Source: Burkholderia metallica (lineage in GTDB: Bacteria > Pseudomonadota > Gammaproteobacteria > Burkholderiales > Burkholderiaceae). Taken from it: 64,000 bases of DNA. Below the pieces are notes generated by a model, which was given only the letters and a program-made list of their open reading frames with translations, was not told where the DNA came from and did not search any database. This document shows, one piece after another, positions 25,837 to 33,314 of this stretch (the stretch's first letter is position 1; each line of letters starts with the position of its first letter). The stretch covers positions 391,313 to 455,312 of the forward strand of contig NZ_CADFDB010000006.1 in NCBI RefSeq assembly GCF_902832845.1, written 5' to 3'. Both the position numbers and the translations under genes were made by a program.

Positions 25837-26399
25837 TAGTAATCCAAATCACAAAGCGTATGTTGCTAACGGCTGGCACAGCTTTCGCGCCCGGCTACGA
25901 ATCGAAACCCACGTCTCTCTGGGTGCGACAAGTCCGCCGTTGGCGATCGCCATGGCGGACAAGGGGGGGCATTCTAACGCAAATGACACCCCGGCTTTCA
26001 AATCTGAAAGTCCGGCGGGTTGATTTGCGTCCGGATGTCGTCGAAATGGCGCGTTTTGTCGCGATTCCGTCCGCTTCCTGTGGCGTCGGCGGCGCAATCG
26101 GGCCGCCCCCGGGCCTGCCACGGCTCACGCACCGGCGCGGGCGCCGTATCGCCGGGTTCCCGCGCCCTCCACCGTTGATGTGCTGCGCGTAACGACACCG
26201 CGAGCGATCGCGACACATTCTCACAAAGATGCGCAGACCTCGACACTACGACGCGTAATCACTCTGTAATATTTGGAAACGATTCGCGTTACCACGATGC
26301 CCCGGCGTCGCTGCGCGATCATGCGTCGGCCACGCGGAAGCGGGCCCAAGTCACGGCTTTCAACGGATTGACGCATTCATTTTCTCAGGAGTCCTGCAA
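25837..26399. other. Long divergent intergenic region between dctA and the glycan cluster
   Basis: 563 bp containing the promoters of dctA (minus) and of the glycosyltransferase operon (plus). A 29-bp dyad lies at 25932-25960. A TAATAT at about 26268-26273 could be a -10 for the glycan operon, but no good -35 pairs with it. I find no coding sequence. Confidence 0.5.
25932..25960. promoter_or_regulatory. Large inverted repeat upstream of dctA
   Basis: GTCCGCC (25932-25938), then the perfect 12-bp palindrome TGGCGATCGCCA (25941-25952), then GGCGGAC (25954-25960) form a nested dyad with only one base of asymmetry. It is a candidate operator for dctA or a hairpin in its leader RNA. Confidence 0.5.
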
Positions 26400-26432
26400 A
26401 TGAATCCGCGAGTAACGGCGGCATCGCGATGA
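26400..26432 (+). CDS. 10-residue leader ORF coupled to the glycosyltransferase start
   Basis: ATG at 26400 follows a strong CAGGAG site at 7-8 bp and encodes MNPRVTAASR, ending in TGA. Its stop overlaps the start codon of the glycosyltransferase (ATGA at 26429-26432). The glycosyltransferase frame cannot be extended upstream because of an in-frame stop and has no good ribosome site of its own, so ribosomes finishing this peptide probably restart on the next gene. The peptide has no runs of a single amino acid, so classical attenuation is not indicated. Confidence 0.5.
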   Translation: MNPRVTAASR

Positions 26433-27574
26433 ACATTCTGTATACCAACTTCCACGGCGACTACGGCGGCGGCCAGGACACCTACGTCCGCGATCTCGCT
26501 GCCGCGATGAGCCGGCATCATCGCGTGACCGTCGCGTCGCCGGAAGGCAGCCGCCTGTCGCGACTGTTGCAGGACAGCCCCGACGTGGCCATTTTCGACA
26601 TGGAATTCAAGCCGCGCTGGAACCGGCTGTGCCACGAAATCGTCCGGCTGCGCCGACGGCTCGTCGACGAGCGCTTCGACGTCGTCCACGTCAACGGGTC
26701 CGCCGATCACCGGCAGGTGATGCTCGCGCTGCTCGGCTGCCGGTATCGGCCGGCCGTCGTGCTCACCAAGCACAACACCTATCGCGCCGACAGCATCGGC
26801 AACGTGCTTCGCGCGCGGCTGGCAACCGACCACACCATCGCGGTCAGCGATTACGTGGCGGGCATGCTCGCGCTGCGCTCGCCGTACGGCAACGTCACGG
26901 TCGTCAAGCACGGCGTGCGCCGTCAGGCCGCGCAACGGCTGGCCGACGACGAAATCCGCCGCCGCAAGGTCGCGCTGTTCGGGCCGGCCGGCGCGGACGC
27001 GATCGTGCTGGGCAGCAGCGCCGGCACGGCGCCGGAAAAAGGCTGGATGGACCTGATCGCGGCACTCGGCCGCTTGCCCGAGCACGAGCGCGAGCGGTTT
27101 CGCGTGCTGCTGGTCGGCGCGGAGCCGTCCGACGAGCAACGCGAGCAGCTCGCGCGGCAACACATGGCGTCGCGCACCGCGTTCACCGGCCGGCTCGACG
27201 ACGTACGCGCGCCGTTCTCGATCATCGACGTGTCGTTCGTGCTGTCGTACCACGAGAGCCTGTCGTATGCGTGCCGCGAAGCGATGTCGCTCGGCTGCCC
27301 CGCGATCGTGACGCGCGTGGGCGGGCTGCCCGAGAACGTCGAGCCGGGCGTGGACGGCTGGGTCGTCCCGCCGCGCGAACCCGAAGCGATCGAGGCGATC
27401 CTGCGGGACATCGTGCGCGATCCCGCGTGCGTGCGCGCGATGGGACGCAGCGCGCGGCTGAAGGGCAAGCGCGAGTTCTCGTTCGAAAGATTCGTCGACG
27501 CGACGCTGTCCGTTTATCAGAAATCGATTCGACACAACCCGTATCGTCGGGTGACATCCTTGAGGTCCGTTTGA
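26429..27574 (+). CDS. Glycosyltransferase family 4 (GT-B fold)
   Basis: A 381-residue glycosyltransferase that moves a sugar from a nucleotide-sugar donor onto a lipid-linked or surface glycan. The N-terminal acceptor domain (MNILYTNFHGDYGGGQDTYVRDLAAAM in pieces, 1-27) and the C-terminal donor domain with the E-x7-E motif ESLSYACREAMSLGCPAIVT and GGLPENVEPGVDGWVVPPRE are typical of GT4. It is the first full gene of a three-gene run with a methyltransferase-like protein (1-bp overlap) and a polysaccharide deacetylase, and is preceded by a short coupled leader ORF. LPS heptose/capsule decoration or an exopolysaccharide are possible roles. Confidence 0.88.
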   Translation: MNILYTNFHGDYGGGQDTYVRDLAAAMSRHHRVTVASPEGSRLSRLLQDSPDVAIFDMEFKPRWNRLCHEIVRLRRRLVDERFDVVHVNGSADHRQVMLALLGCRYRPAVVLTKHNTYRADSIGNVLRARLATDHTIAVSDYVAGMLALRSPYGNVTVVKHGVRRQAAQRLADDEIRRRKVALFGPAGADAIVLGSSAGTAPEKGWMDLIAALGRLPEHERERFRVLLVGAEPSDEQREQLARQHMASRTAFTGRLDDVRAPFSIIDVSFVLSYHESLSYACREAMSLGCPAIVTRVGGLPENVEPGVDGWVVPPREPEAIEAILRDIVRDPACVRAMGRSARLKGKREFSFERFVDATLSVYQKSIRHNPYRRVTSLRSV

Positions 27575-28140
27575 TGGCAATGAACATCTGGAAGAAATAC
27601 TGGGACTTGCGCACGCAGGAGTGCCCGTGCGACGTGCATTTCGTCGAATGGCTGGAAGCCGCGCGCCTCAGCGGCATCCGCATCTACCACTTCGGCACCG
27701 GGGGCCATCACCACGTGGGCGTGGAATGCGCGCGGCCGCACCTGAACAACACGGTGTTCGGCGTGACCGCGTCGCCGAAGGAATACAAGTCGTACGTCGA
27801 GCTCGTCACGCGGCAGCCGGAAGTGAGCAAGACCTATCTCGCGTATTTCGGCGACATCTATACGAGCAATTCGGATCTGCTGCCGGCGTTCGACGTCGTC
27901 ACGCTGTTCCATCTGTGCGAATTCCGCGACGAGACCAACAGCCGCTACGGCGCGAAGACCGACGCGGACGTGCTCGACCTGTTCGCACGCCATACCGCGC
28001 GCGACGGACACCTGCTGTTCTACAAGGGCTCGTCGGCGTACCGGAAGGCCGAGCCGATCATCGCGCAATGGGCGGCGAATGCCGACTTCGCCGAAGTCGG
28101 CGACTTCAAGACCCTGCGGATTTTCCGCAAGGCCGCGTAG
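27574..28140 (+). CDS. Methyltransferase-like protein of the glycan cluster
   Basis: A 188-residue cytoplasmic protein. It contains IYHFGTGGHHHVGVECARP (about 36-54), which stands where SAM-dependent methyltransferases have their glycine-rich motif I, and later FDVVTLFHLCEFRDE (about 106-120), which matches the position of motif IV, followed by DGHLLFYKGSS. The glycine pattern is atypical (GTGGHHHVG), so the class I methyltransferase call is moderate. The ATG overlaps the preceding stop by one base. With the glycosyltransferase and deacetylase on either side, it may methylate a sugar or cap a glycan chain. Confidence 0.65.
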   Translation: MAMNIWKKYWDLRTQECPCDVHFVEWLEAARLSGIRIYHFGTGGHHHVGVECARPHLNNTVFGVTASPKEYKSYVELVTRQPEVSKTYLAYFGDIYTSNSDLLPAFDVVTLFHLCEFRDETNSRYGAKTDADVLDLFARHTARDGHLLFYKGSSAYRKAEPIIAQWAANADFAEVGDFKTLRIFRKAA

Positions 28141-28161
28141 TTCTCCTCCCGCGATCCGCTC

Positions 28162-28893
28162 ATGCTGCACGCCACGCGCTACTCGATCCTGATGTATCAC
28201 CAGATCCGCACGCTGCCGCCGCCGTCCGACCGGTTGCGCGGCCTGAGCGTCGCGCCCGACGCATTCCGCCGCCAGATGACGCTGTTCAGGCGGCTCGGCT
28301 ACCGCGGCCTGAGCGTGCGCGAACTGCAGCCGTACCTGCGCGGCGAGCGCAGCGGGAAAGTCTTCGGCATGTCTTTCGACGACGGCTTTCTCAACGTGCT
28401 GACGCACGCGATGCCCGTGCTGGACGCGCTCGGCTTCACCGCGACCTGCTACTTCGTCGCCGGCCGGTTCGGCGGCGAGAACGACTGGGATGCGGGCGCC
28501 GATACCGCGCGCGCGCCGCTCATGACGCATGCGGACATGCTCGCGTGGCGCGATCACGGCCACGAAATCGGCTCGCATACGCTCGACCACGTCGCGCTGT
28601 CGCACGTGCCGGCGCATGTGTCGGAGGTGCAGATCGTCGAATCGAAGCAACGGCTCGAGGCGTTGAGCGGCGAGCACGTCGAATCGTTTTGCTACCCGTA
28701 TGGCGATCTGGACCCGCGCGTGCGCGACCAGGTCGCCGCCGCCGGTTACGGCAACGCGACGACGACCCGGCGCGGTTGCGCCGATGCATACGACGACCGA
28801 TTCCTGTTGCCGCGGATTCCGGTCGCGGGCGGTGTCGGTGCGGTACGGCTGTGGTTCAAGTGCGCGAAGGCGCGGGTTCGGAAGCGCGGGTAG
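28162..28893 (+). CDS. Polysaccharide deacetylase (NodB homology domain)
   Basis: A 243-residue carbohydrate esterase family 4-type protein. The motifs are in order: YSILMYHQIRTLPPPSD near the start, catalytic/metal motif MSFDDGF (about 72-78), metal ligands GSHTLDHVALSH (about 137-148) and the FCYPYGD segment (about 178-184). These enzymes remove N-acetyl groups from polysaccharide or lipid-linked sugars. There is no clear signal peptide, so it may act on a cytoplasmic lipid-linked precursor. It closes the cluster begun by the glycosyltransferase, 21 bp after the methyltransferase-like gene. Confidence 0.88.
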   Translation: MLHATRYSILMYHQIRTLPPPSDRLRGLSVAPDAFRRQMTLFRRLGYRGLSVRELQPYLRGERSGKVFGMSFDDGFLNVLTHAMPVLDALGFTATCYFVAGRFGGENDWDAGADTARAPLMTHADMLAWRDHGHEIGSHTLDHVALSHVPAHVSEVQIVESKQRLEALSGEHVESFCYPYGDLDPRVRDQVAAAGYGNATTTRRGCADAYDDRFLLPRIPVAGGVGAVRLWFKCAKARVRKRG

Positions 28894-28905
28894 TGCGGCA
28901 GAACC

Positions 28906-29070
28906 CATCTTCCTGAGAGACCACACACTTGTGGGCTCTCAGAAAAGGTGTCTTTGGCCCCCTAGAGAGATCAAGGGCTCGGACATCTTTTTTGAGAAGC
29001 CTGCCTGCCCTTCGTCTCAGAAAAGATGTCCGTGGCCTCCGATATTCCCAGAAAAGTCGTCTTTGGGAAT
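28906..29070. repeat. Cluster of five related short repeats including an 18-bp inverted pair
   Basis: Copies of a motif close to TCTCAGAAAAGATGTCCG occur at 28937-28952 and 29015-29032 (direct), 29047-29066 (direct, diverged) and, inverted, 28906-28919 and 28980-28997. The inverted copy 28980-28997 pairs with 29015-29032 at 17 of 18 positions around a 17-nt spacer. The last copy is enclosed by ATTCCCA (29044-29050) and TGGGAAT (29064-29070). They lie between the deacetylase gene and a truncated puuD. They could be transcription terminators or the arms of a decayed mobile element. Confidence 0.7.
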
Positions 29071-29457
29071 GTTGCCCGCCCGCGTCGGCGTGTCCCGACA
29101 GGACCGGGCGTCGAATCGACGGCGAAAATAAGCTGCACATTCGCGACCGAACCGTGCCCAGACCGCACGGTTCAGCACGCTATCCCGCACATACCACTCA
29201 GGATGCCACTGCACACCGAAGATCGGCGCCCTGATATGCGATACCGCCTCAATGGTGCCGTCGTCGGCATATGCATCGACACTCAATCCGTTCGCCAGGG
29301 CGGCAATGCCCTGCCCATGCAACGAGTTCACATGAGCGCGCCGACAATCCGGCGACATTGTCCGAATCACTTCGTCAAGCCAGCCTCCGCTCACCAGCTC
29401 GACCGCATGAGCGTCCCGATAGCGCTCCTCGAACGCCCCGTACCGGCATCCATCCAT
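29017..29457 (-). pseudogene. puuD: Truncated gamma-glutamyl-GABA hydrolase (puuD C-terminus)
   Basis: The reading frame gives about 117 residues matching the C-terminal half of class I glutamine amidotransferase-like PuuD proteins: HVNSLHGQGIAALA, DGTIEAVSH and FGVQWHPEW with the catalytic His-Glu pair. The N-terminal half with the nucleophile Cys (FGICRG type) is missing; the space upstream is occupied by the start region of a lysE gene on the other strand. The 3' end runs past the expected end (about RRRFDAR) into the repeat cluster. Without its nucleophile the product cannot hydrolyse substrate. In intact form the enzyme releases GABA in putrescine degradation. Confidence 0.75.
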
Positions 29458-29536
29458 CAAACCGTACCGGTACTGTACAGAAAACCGTCGCTACACTGAT
29501 TCCATCCCAGCCTCGAACACGAATGGAGCCTTCGCG

Positions 29537-30154
29537 ATGGAATTCCTCACACTCAGCGCGCTGCCCGCCGGCATGCTTTTCGCGCTCGTCACGTCGATCA
29601 CGCCCGGCCCGAACAACACGATGCTGCTCGCCTCCGGCGTCAATTTCGGTTTCCGCCGCACGATGCCGCATCTGTTCGGCATCAGCATCGGCGTCGCGAT
29701 CCTGATGCTCTGCGTCGGTTTCGGCCTCGGCGAAGCGTTCAAGCGCCTGCCCCTGCTGTATACGATCCTCGAAGCCGCGAGCGTGGTGTACCTGCTGTAT
29801 CTCGCGTGGCGCATCGGCACGTCGGGCGAAGTGAAGGCGCACGGCGCCAAGCCGCGGCCGATGACGTTCACCGAAGCCGCCGCGTTCCAGTGGGTCAACC
29901 CGAAAGCCTGGATGATGGTGCTGACGGCCGCGACGACGATCCGCCTGTCCGCCGACTACGGGATGAACGCCGCATGGATGGCGGTCGTGTTCATCCTGAT
30001 CGGTTTCCCGTGTATCTGCCTGTGGGCCGCGTTCGGGCTCGGCCTGCGCCGCTTCCTGTCGAATCCGCGCGCGCTGCGCATCTTCAACGTGACGATGGCC
30101 GTGCTGCTGATCCTGTCGCTCTACCCGCTCGTCGCGCACCTGCTGCCGCAGTGA
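29537..30154 (+). CDS. LysE family amino acid exporter (RhtB-like)
   Basis: A 205-residue membrane protein with about six hydrophobic segments. The family motif is near the start: MLFALVTSITPGPNNTMLLASGVNFGFRRT in pieces (about 14-43), with the signature PGPNN. FQWVNPKAWMM (about 115-125) is also characteristic. Such proteins export neutral or basic amino acids or homoserine lactones. GGAG stands 9 bp before the ATG. It faces the truncated puuD across about 80 bp. Confidence 0.88.
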   Translation: MEFLTLSALPAGMLFALVTSITPGPNNTMLLASGVNFGFRRTMPHLFGISIGVAILMLCVGFGLGEAFKRLPLLYTILEAASVVYLLYLAWRIGTSGEVKAHGAKPRPMTFTEAAAFQWVNPKAWMMVLTAATTIRLSADYGMNAAWMAVVFILIGFPCICLWAAFGLGLRRFLSNPRALRIFNVTMAVLLILSLYPLVAHLLPQ

Positions 30155-30261
30155 GCGCTCACCGCGCGCCCGTTGAGATTCATCCGACGCAGGCGTACCC
30201 TTTCGGCATGGGCGCACGCAACCGCTTCCCCGGTTGCGCCGCCGCTGCCGGGAGAGTACCG

Positions 30262-30510
30262 ATGAAGCCACAGCTGAGGGCCGGCGAACACATCGAGGGC
30301 ATGCACTGGATTGCCGAGTATCACCCGCTCACGCACGAGATTCGCGTGCTGCGCGAGGACATCGAGATCGGCGTCTACTGCGCGCCGCCGACGATGTTCG
30401 GCGACGAGGAGGACATGGGCGCCGCGAACCTCGCCGATCATCGCAGCCGGGAGGCCGCGCTGCGCGCGTATCTGCGCAACTTCGTGAAGGAACACGACGC
30501 GGAGGAATAG
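30262..30510 (+). CDS. Small conserved hypothetical protein (82 residues)
   Basis: An 82-residue acidic protein with sequence MKPQLRAGEHIEGMHWIAEY at the start and a C-terminal helix (LRAYLRNFVKEHDAEE). A GGGAGAG ribosome site 6 bp before the ATG supports translation. No membrane segment, signal or recognised domain. It lies 107 bp after lysE and ends at a hairpin that separates it from the convergent transporter. Function unknown. Confidence 0.65.
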   Translation: MKPQLRAGEHIEGMHWIAEYHPLTHEIRVLREDIEIGVYCAPPTMFGDEEDMGAANLADHRSREAALRAYLRNFVKEHDAEE

Positions 30511-30535
30511 CGGCAGCCAACGGCCGCCGCATCGG

Positions 30536-30560
30536 CGGGCCGGCGCGTCACACCGGCCCG
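30536..30560. terminator. Bidirectional hairpin between convergent genes
   Basis: Perfect 8-bp arms CGGGCCGG (30536-30543) and CCGGCCCG (30553-30560) with a 9-nt loop stand between the small hypothetical gene and the end of the MFS gene. No T tract. Confidence 0.5.
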
Positions 30561-30567
30561 CGTTCGC

Positions 30568-31926
30568 TCAATGCCCGAGCGATTCGATCTTGCCTGCCGG
30601 CTGCGCCACGCCATGCGGGCGCGCCATCTGCTTGATCAGCAGCGCGACACACGCGAGCAGGCCCGCGACGGCAATCGTCGCGAACACACCGGCGAACGTG
30701 AAATGCCGGCGCGTCAGCTCGGCGACGAGGAACGATCCCGCAATCCCGCCGAATCGGCCGACGCCGAGCATCCATGCGACACCGGTGCCGCGCCCTTCGG
30801 TCGGATAGAACGCAGCGGCGAGCGCCGGCATCGACGATTGCGCGGTGTTCATCAACACGCCGGCCACGAACACGACCAGCACGAGCAGCCCGACGTTGCC
30901 GGCCGCCTGCCCGATCGCATAGACGCTCACTGCCGTCAGCGCGTAGCACACGGCGATCACGCGGTTCGCGTTGAAGCGGTCCATCAGCACGCCGCACAGC
31001 ACCGCGCCCACGCCGCCGAGCGGGAACAGCGCGGAGATCAGCGTCGCGCTCTTCGGCGCCAGGCCGGCATCTTTCAGCAGGATCGGCATCCAGTTGATCG
31101 ATGCGTAGAAGATCACGAGCCCCATGAAGTAAGCGATCCACAGCATCACCGAGCCGACGATGTACGGGCGCGACAGCACGACGCCGAGGCCCTTGCTACC
31201 GGTCTGCGGCGCGGCTTCGGTCATCGCGAACGAGCCTGCGTTCAGCGCATCGCGCGAGATGCGCGCGAGCGTCGCGCGGACCTTGTCGACGGCGTGACCG
31301 TTGGCGACCATGAAGCGCACCGATTCCGGCATCTTCAGCAGCAACAGCACGCCGAGCAGCAGCGGCGTCACGCCGCCGAGGATCAGCACGCTGCGCCAGC
31401 CGAAATGCGGAATCATCCATGCGGCGAGGAAACCGCCGAACGCGGCGCCGAGCGGGAAGCCGCAGAACATCAGGTTGATCACGGTCGCGCGGCGCTTGTC
31501 CGGGCAGAACTCGCCCATCATCGTGACCGCGTTCGGCATCGCCGCGCCCAGCCCGACGCCGGTGACGAAGCGCAGGATCGTCAGGTGTCCGATGGTCGTC
31601 GAAAACGCGGACATCAGGCACGCGATGCCGAACAGGAATACCGAGCCGAGCAGCAGCGAGCGGCGCCCGAGCTTGTCGGACAGCGGCCCCGACACGAGCG
31701 CGCCGCACGCGAGGCCGAACAGCGCGGCGCTCAGCACCGGCGCGAGATCGGGCTTGGTGAGGTTCCATTCACCGAGCAGCGACGGCGCGATGAAGCCGAT
31801 CGCGGCCGTATCGAAGCCGTCGAGCAGCACGATCACGAAACACATGAGGAACACGAGCCATTGAAAACCGCCGAACGGCTGCTCGTTGATGAAGGTCTGG
31901 ACATCGACCACGGGTGTGCGATTCAT
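30568..31926 (-). CDS. MFS aromatic acid:H+ symporter (AAHS family, PcaK-like)
   Basis: A 452-residue twelve-segment transporter. The opening DVQTFINEQPFGGFQWLVF and the first-helix motif VLLDGFDTAAIGFIAPSL (about 35-52) with the DGfDtaxIGF pattern define the AAHS family, which imports 4-hydroxybenzoate, protocatechuate or related aromatic acids. The conserved loop GPLSDKLGRRSLLLG follows. AAGGAG lies before the ATG. It is downstream of pcaC on the same strand but 191 bp away, with a hairpin in between, so it may be expressed separately from the pca operon while serving the same pathway. Confidence 0.88.
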   Translation of the reverse strand: MNRTPVVDVQTFINEQPFGGFQWLVFLMCFVIVLLDGFDTAAIGFIAPSLLGEWNLTKPDLAPVLSAALFGLACGALVSGPLSDKLGRRSLLLGSVFLFGIACLMSAFSTTIGHLTILRFVTGVGLGAAMPNAVTMMGEFCPDKRRATVINLMFCGFPLGAAFGGFLAAWMIPHFGWRSVLILGGVTPLLLGVLLLLKMPESVRFMVANGHAVDKVRATLARISRDALNAGSFAMTEAAPQTGSKGLGVVLSRPYIVGSVMLWIAYFMGLVIFYASINWMPILLKDAGLAPKSATLISALFPLGGVGAVLCGVLMDRFNANRVIAVCYALTAVSVYAIGQAAGNVGLLVLVVFVAGVLMNTAQSSMPALAAAFYPTEGRGTGVAWMLGVGRFGGIAGSFLVAELTRRHFTFAGVFATIAVAGLLACVALLIKQMARPHGVAQPAGKIESLGH

Positions 31927-31992
31927 CGCTAGTCTCCTTGTCGGCCGGCGTTGTTACGCCAGTCCCATGCAACACCGATATAGATGCAAGAA

Positions 31993-32012
31993 GCGCGGCC
32001 TCCCAGCCGCGC
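31993..32012 (-). terminator. Hairpin between pcaC and the aromatic acid transporter
   Basis: GCGCGGC (31993-31999) and GCCGCGC (32006-32012) with a 6-nt loop, flanked by AAGAA and TTCTT, which extend the pairing. It could end part of the pca transcript; the T-rich side is on the plus strand. Confidence 0.45.
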
Positions 32013-32117
32013 CTTTCTTCTGTTCACGCGCCGATACGCTGCCGGCACGATCATTCGATATCGACGGCCCGCCAACCGTCAGCGGGCCTCGAATCGGGAT
32101 CGGTCTACGCCCGGCAC

Positions 32118-32504
32118 TCAACCGGCCGCATCCTGCTCCTTGAAGATTTTGTCCGCGAGATGGAACGCGGAGTTCGCGGCCGGCACGCCGCAATAGATCG
32201 CGGTCTGCAGCAGCACTTCCTTGATCTCGTCGCGCGTCACGCCGTTGTTGCGTGCGGCGCGCAGATGCAGCGCCAGTTCCTCGCCACGGTTCAGCGCTAC
32301 CATCATCGCGATGGTCAGCAGGCTGCGCGTATGGCGCGGCAGGCCGTCGCGCGTCCAGATCTCGCCCCATGCATAGCGCGTGATCAGGTTCTGGAATTCG
32401 TCGGTCACCTCGGTGCGATTCTCGATCGAACGGTCGACATGCGCGTCGCCGAGCACCGCGCGGCGCACCTTCATCCCTGCTTCGTAACGTTCCTGGTCGT
32501 CCAT
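32118..32504 (-). CDS. pcaC: 4-carboxymuconolactone decarboxylase
   Basis: 128 residues, the standard size of PcaC, which decarboxylates gamma-carboxymuconolactone to 3-oxoadipate enol-lactone. The conserved block WTRDGLPRHTRSLLTIAMM (about 55-73) and the catalytic-site helix LALHLRAARNNGVTRDEIKEVLLQTAIYCGVPAA in pieces are intact. It starts 10 bp before, and runs on from, the pcaD gene end, in the operon order pcaI-pcaJ-pcaB-pcaD-pcaC. Confidence 0.93.
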   Translation of the reverse strand: MDDQERYEAGMKVRRAVLGDAHVDRSIENRTEVTDEFQNLITRYAWGEIWTRDGLPRHTRSLLTIAMMVALNRGEELALHLRAARNNGVTRDEIKEVLLQTAIYCGVPAANSAFHLADKIFKEQDAAG

Positions 32505-32514
32505 TGCCGTTACC

Positions 32515-33300
32515 TCACGCGTTCAGGAAATCGAGCAGCGCGCGGTTGAAGCCGTCGGTGCACTCGATGTTCGAAATATGCGCGGCGTCGAATTCGACGT
32601 GCTGCGCACCCGGAATCGCGGCGGCGAGCGCGCGGCCCTGGTCGGGCGGCGTCGACATGTCCGTCGCGCCGGTCACGACGAGCACCGGCAGCGCGATGCC
32701 TTTCACTTCTTCGCGCAGGTCGGCGGCATTCAACGCGTCGCAGTTCGCCGCATAGCCGTCCTTGTCGGTGTGCACGAAGGTGTCGCGGATCGCGTCGAAC
32801 AGGCGCGGCTCGCGCTCGACGAACGCGTCGGTGAACCAGCGCGGCAGCACGGCGTCGGCGAGCGCGGCCATCCCTTCGGCGCGCGCCCTTTGCGCGCGCG
32901 GCGCCCACACTTCGGGCGAGCCGATCTTCGCGGCGGTATTCGACAGCACGGCGCGCACGATGCGCGACGGGAAGCGTGCGGCGAGCGCGGCGCCCGTCAG
33001 CCCACCCATCGAGATCCCGCAGAAATGCGCGCGCTCGATGCCGACGTGGTCGAGCAGGCCGATCACGTCGCCGGCAAGCTGGTCGATCGTGTACGAACCG
33101 GCCGGCGCGTCGGAATGGCCGTGGCCGCGCGTGTCGTAGCGCAGGATGTTGAAGTGCTGCGTGAGCGGACGAATCTGCGGCGCCCACATCTGCAGGTCGG
33201 CGCCGAGCGAGTTCGAGAAGACGAGCCACGGCGCATCGTCGCGCGCGGCCCGGTCGATCCGGTAATGCAGTTTCACGCCGTTGACAGTGGCGAAAGGCAT
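32515..33300 (-). CDS. pcaD: 3-oxoadipate enol-lactonase
   Basis: A 261-residue alpha/beta hydrolase that opens the enol-lactone to 3-oxoadipate. It has the typical beginning NGVKLHYRIDR, oxyanion segment VFSNSLGADLQMW, RYDTRGHGHS, nucleophile elbow CGISMGGLTG, and a C-terminal VEFDAAHISNIE containing the catalytic His. The start at 33300 (MPFATVNG) is preceded by AGGAGAAC; a longer frame overlaps pcaB. It sits between pcaB (14 bp) and pcaC (10 bp). Some bacteria fuse pcaD with pcaC; here they are separate. Confidence 0.93.
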   Translation of the reverse strand: MPFATVNGVKLHYRIDRAARDDAPWLVFSNSLGADLQMWAPQIRPLTQHFNILRYDTRGHGHSDAPAGSYTIDQLAGDVIGLLDHVGIERAHFCGISMGGLTGAALAARFPSRIVRAVLSNTAAKIGSPEVWAPRAQRARAEGMAALADAVLPRWFTDAFVEREPRLFDAIRDTFVHTDKDGYAANCDALNAADLREEVKGIALPVLVVTGATDMSTPPDQGRALAAAIPGAQHVEFDAAHISNIECTDGFNRALLDFLNA

Positions 33301-33314
33301 CGATGTTCTCCTGG

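Noticed and set aside
25874-25890. Possible sigma-54 promoter (TGGCAC ... TCGC) near dctA
   Set aside because: It points away from dctA, differs at the conserved -12 element and is over 500 bp from the glycosyltransferase gene.
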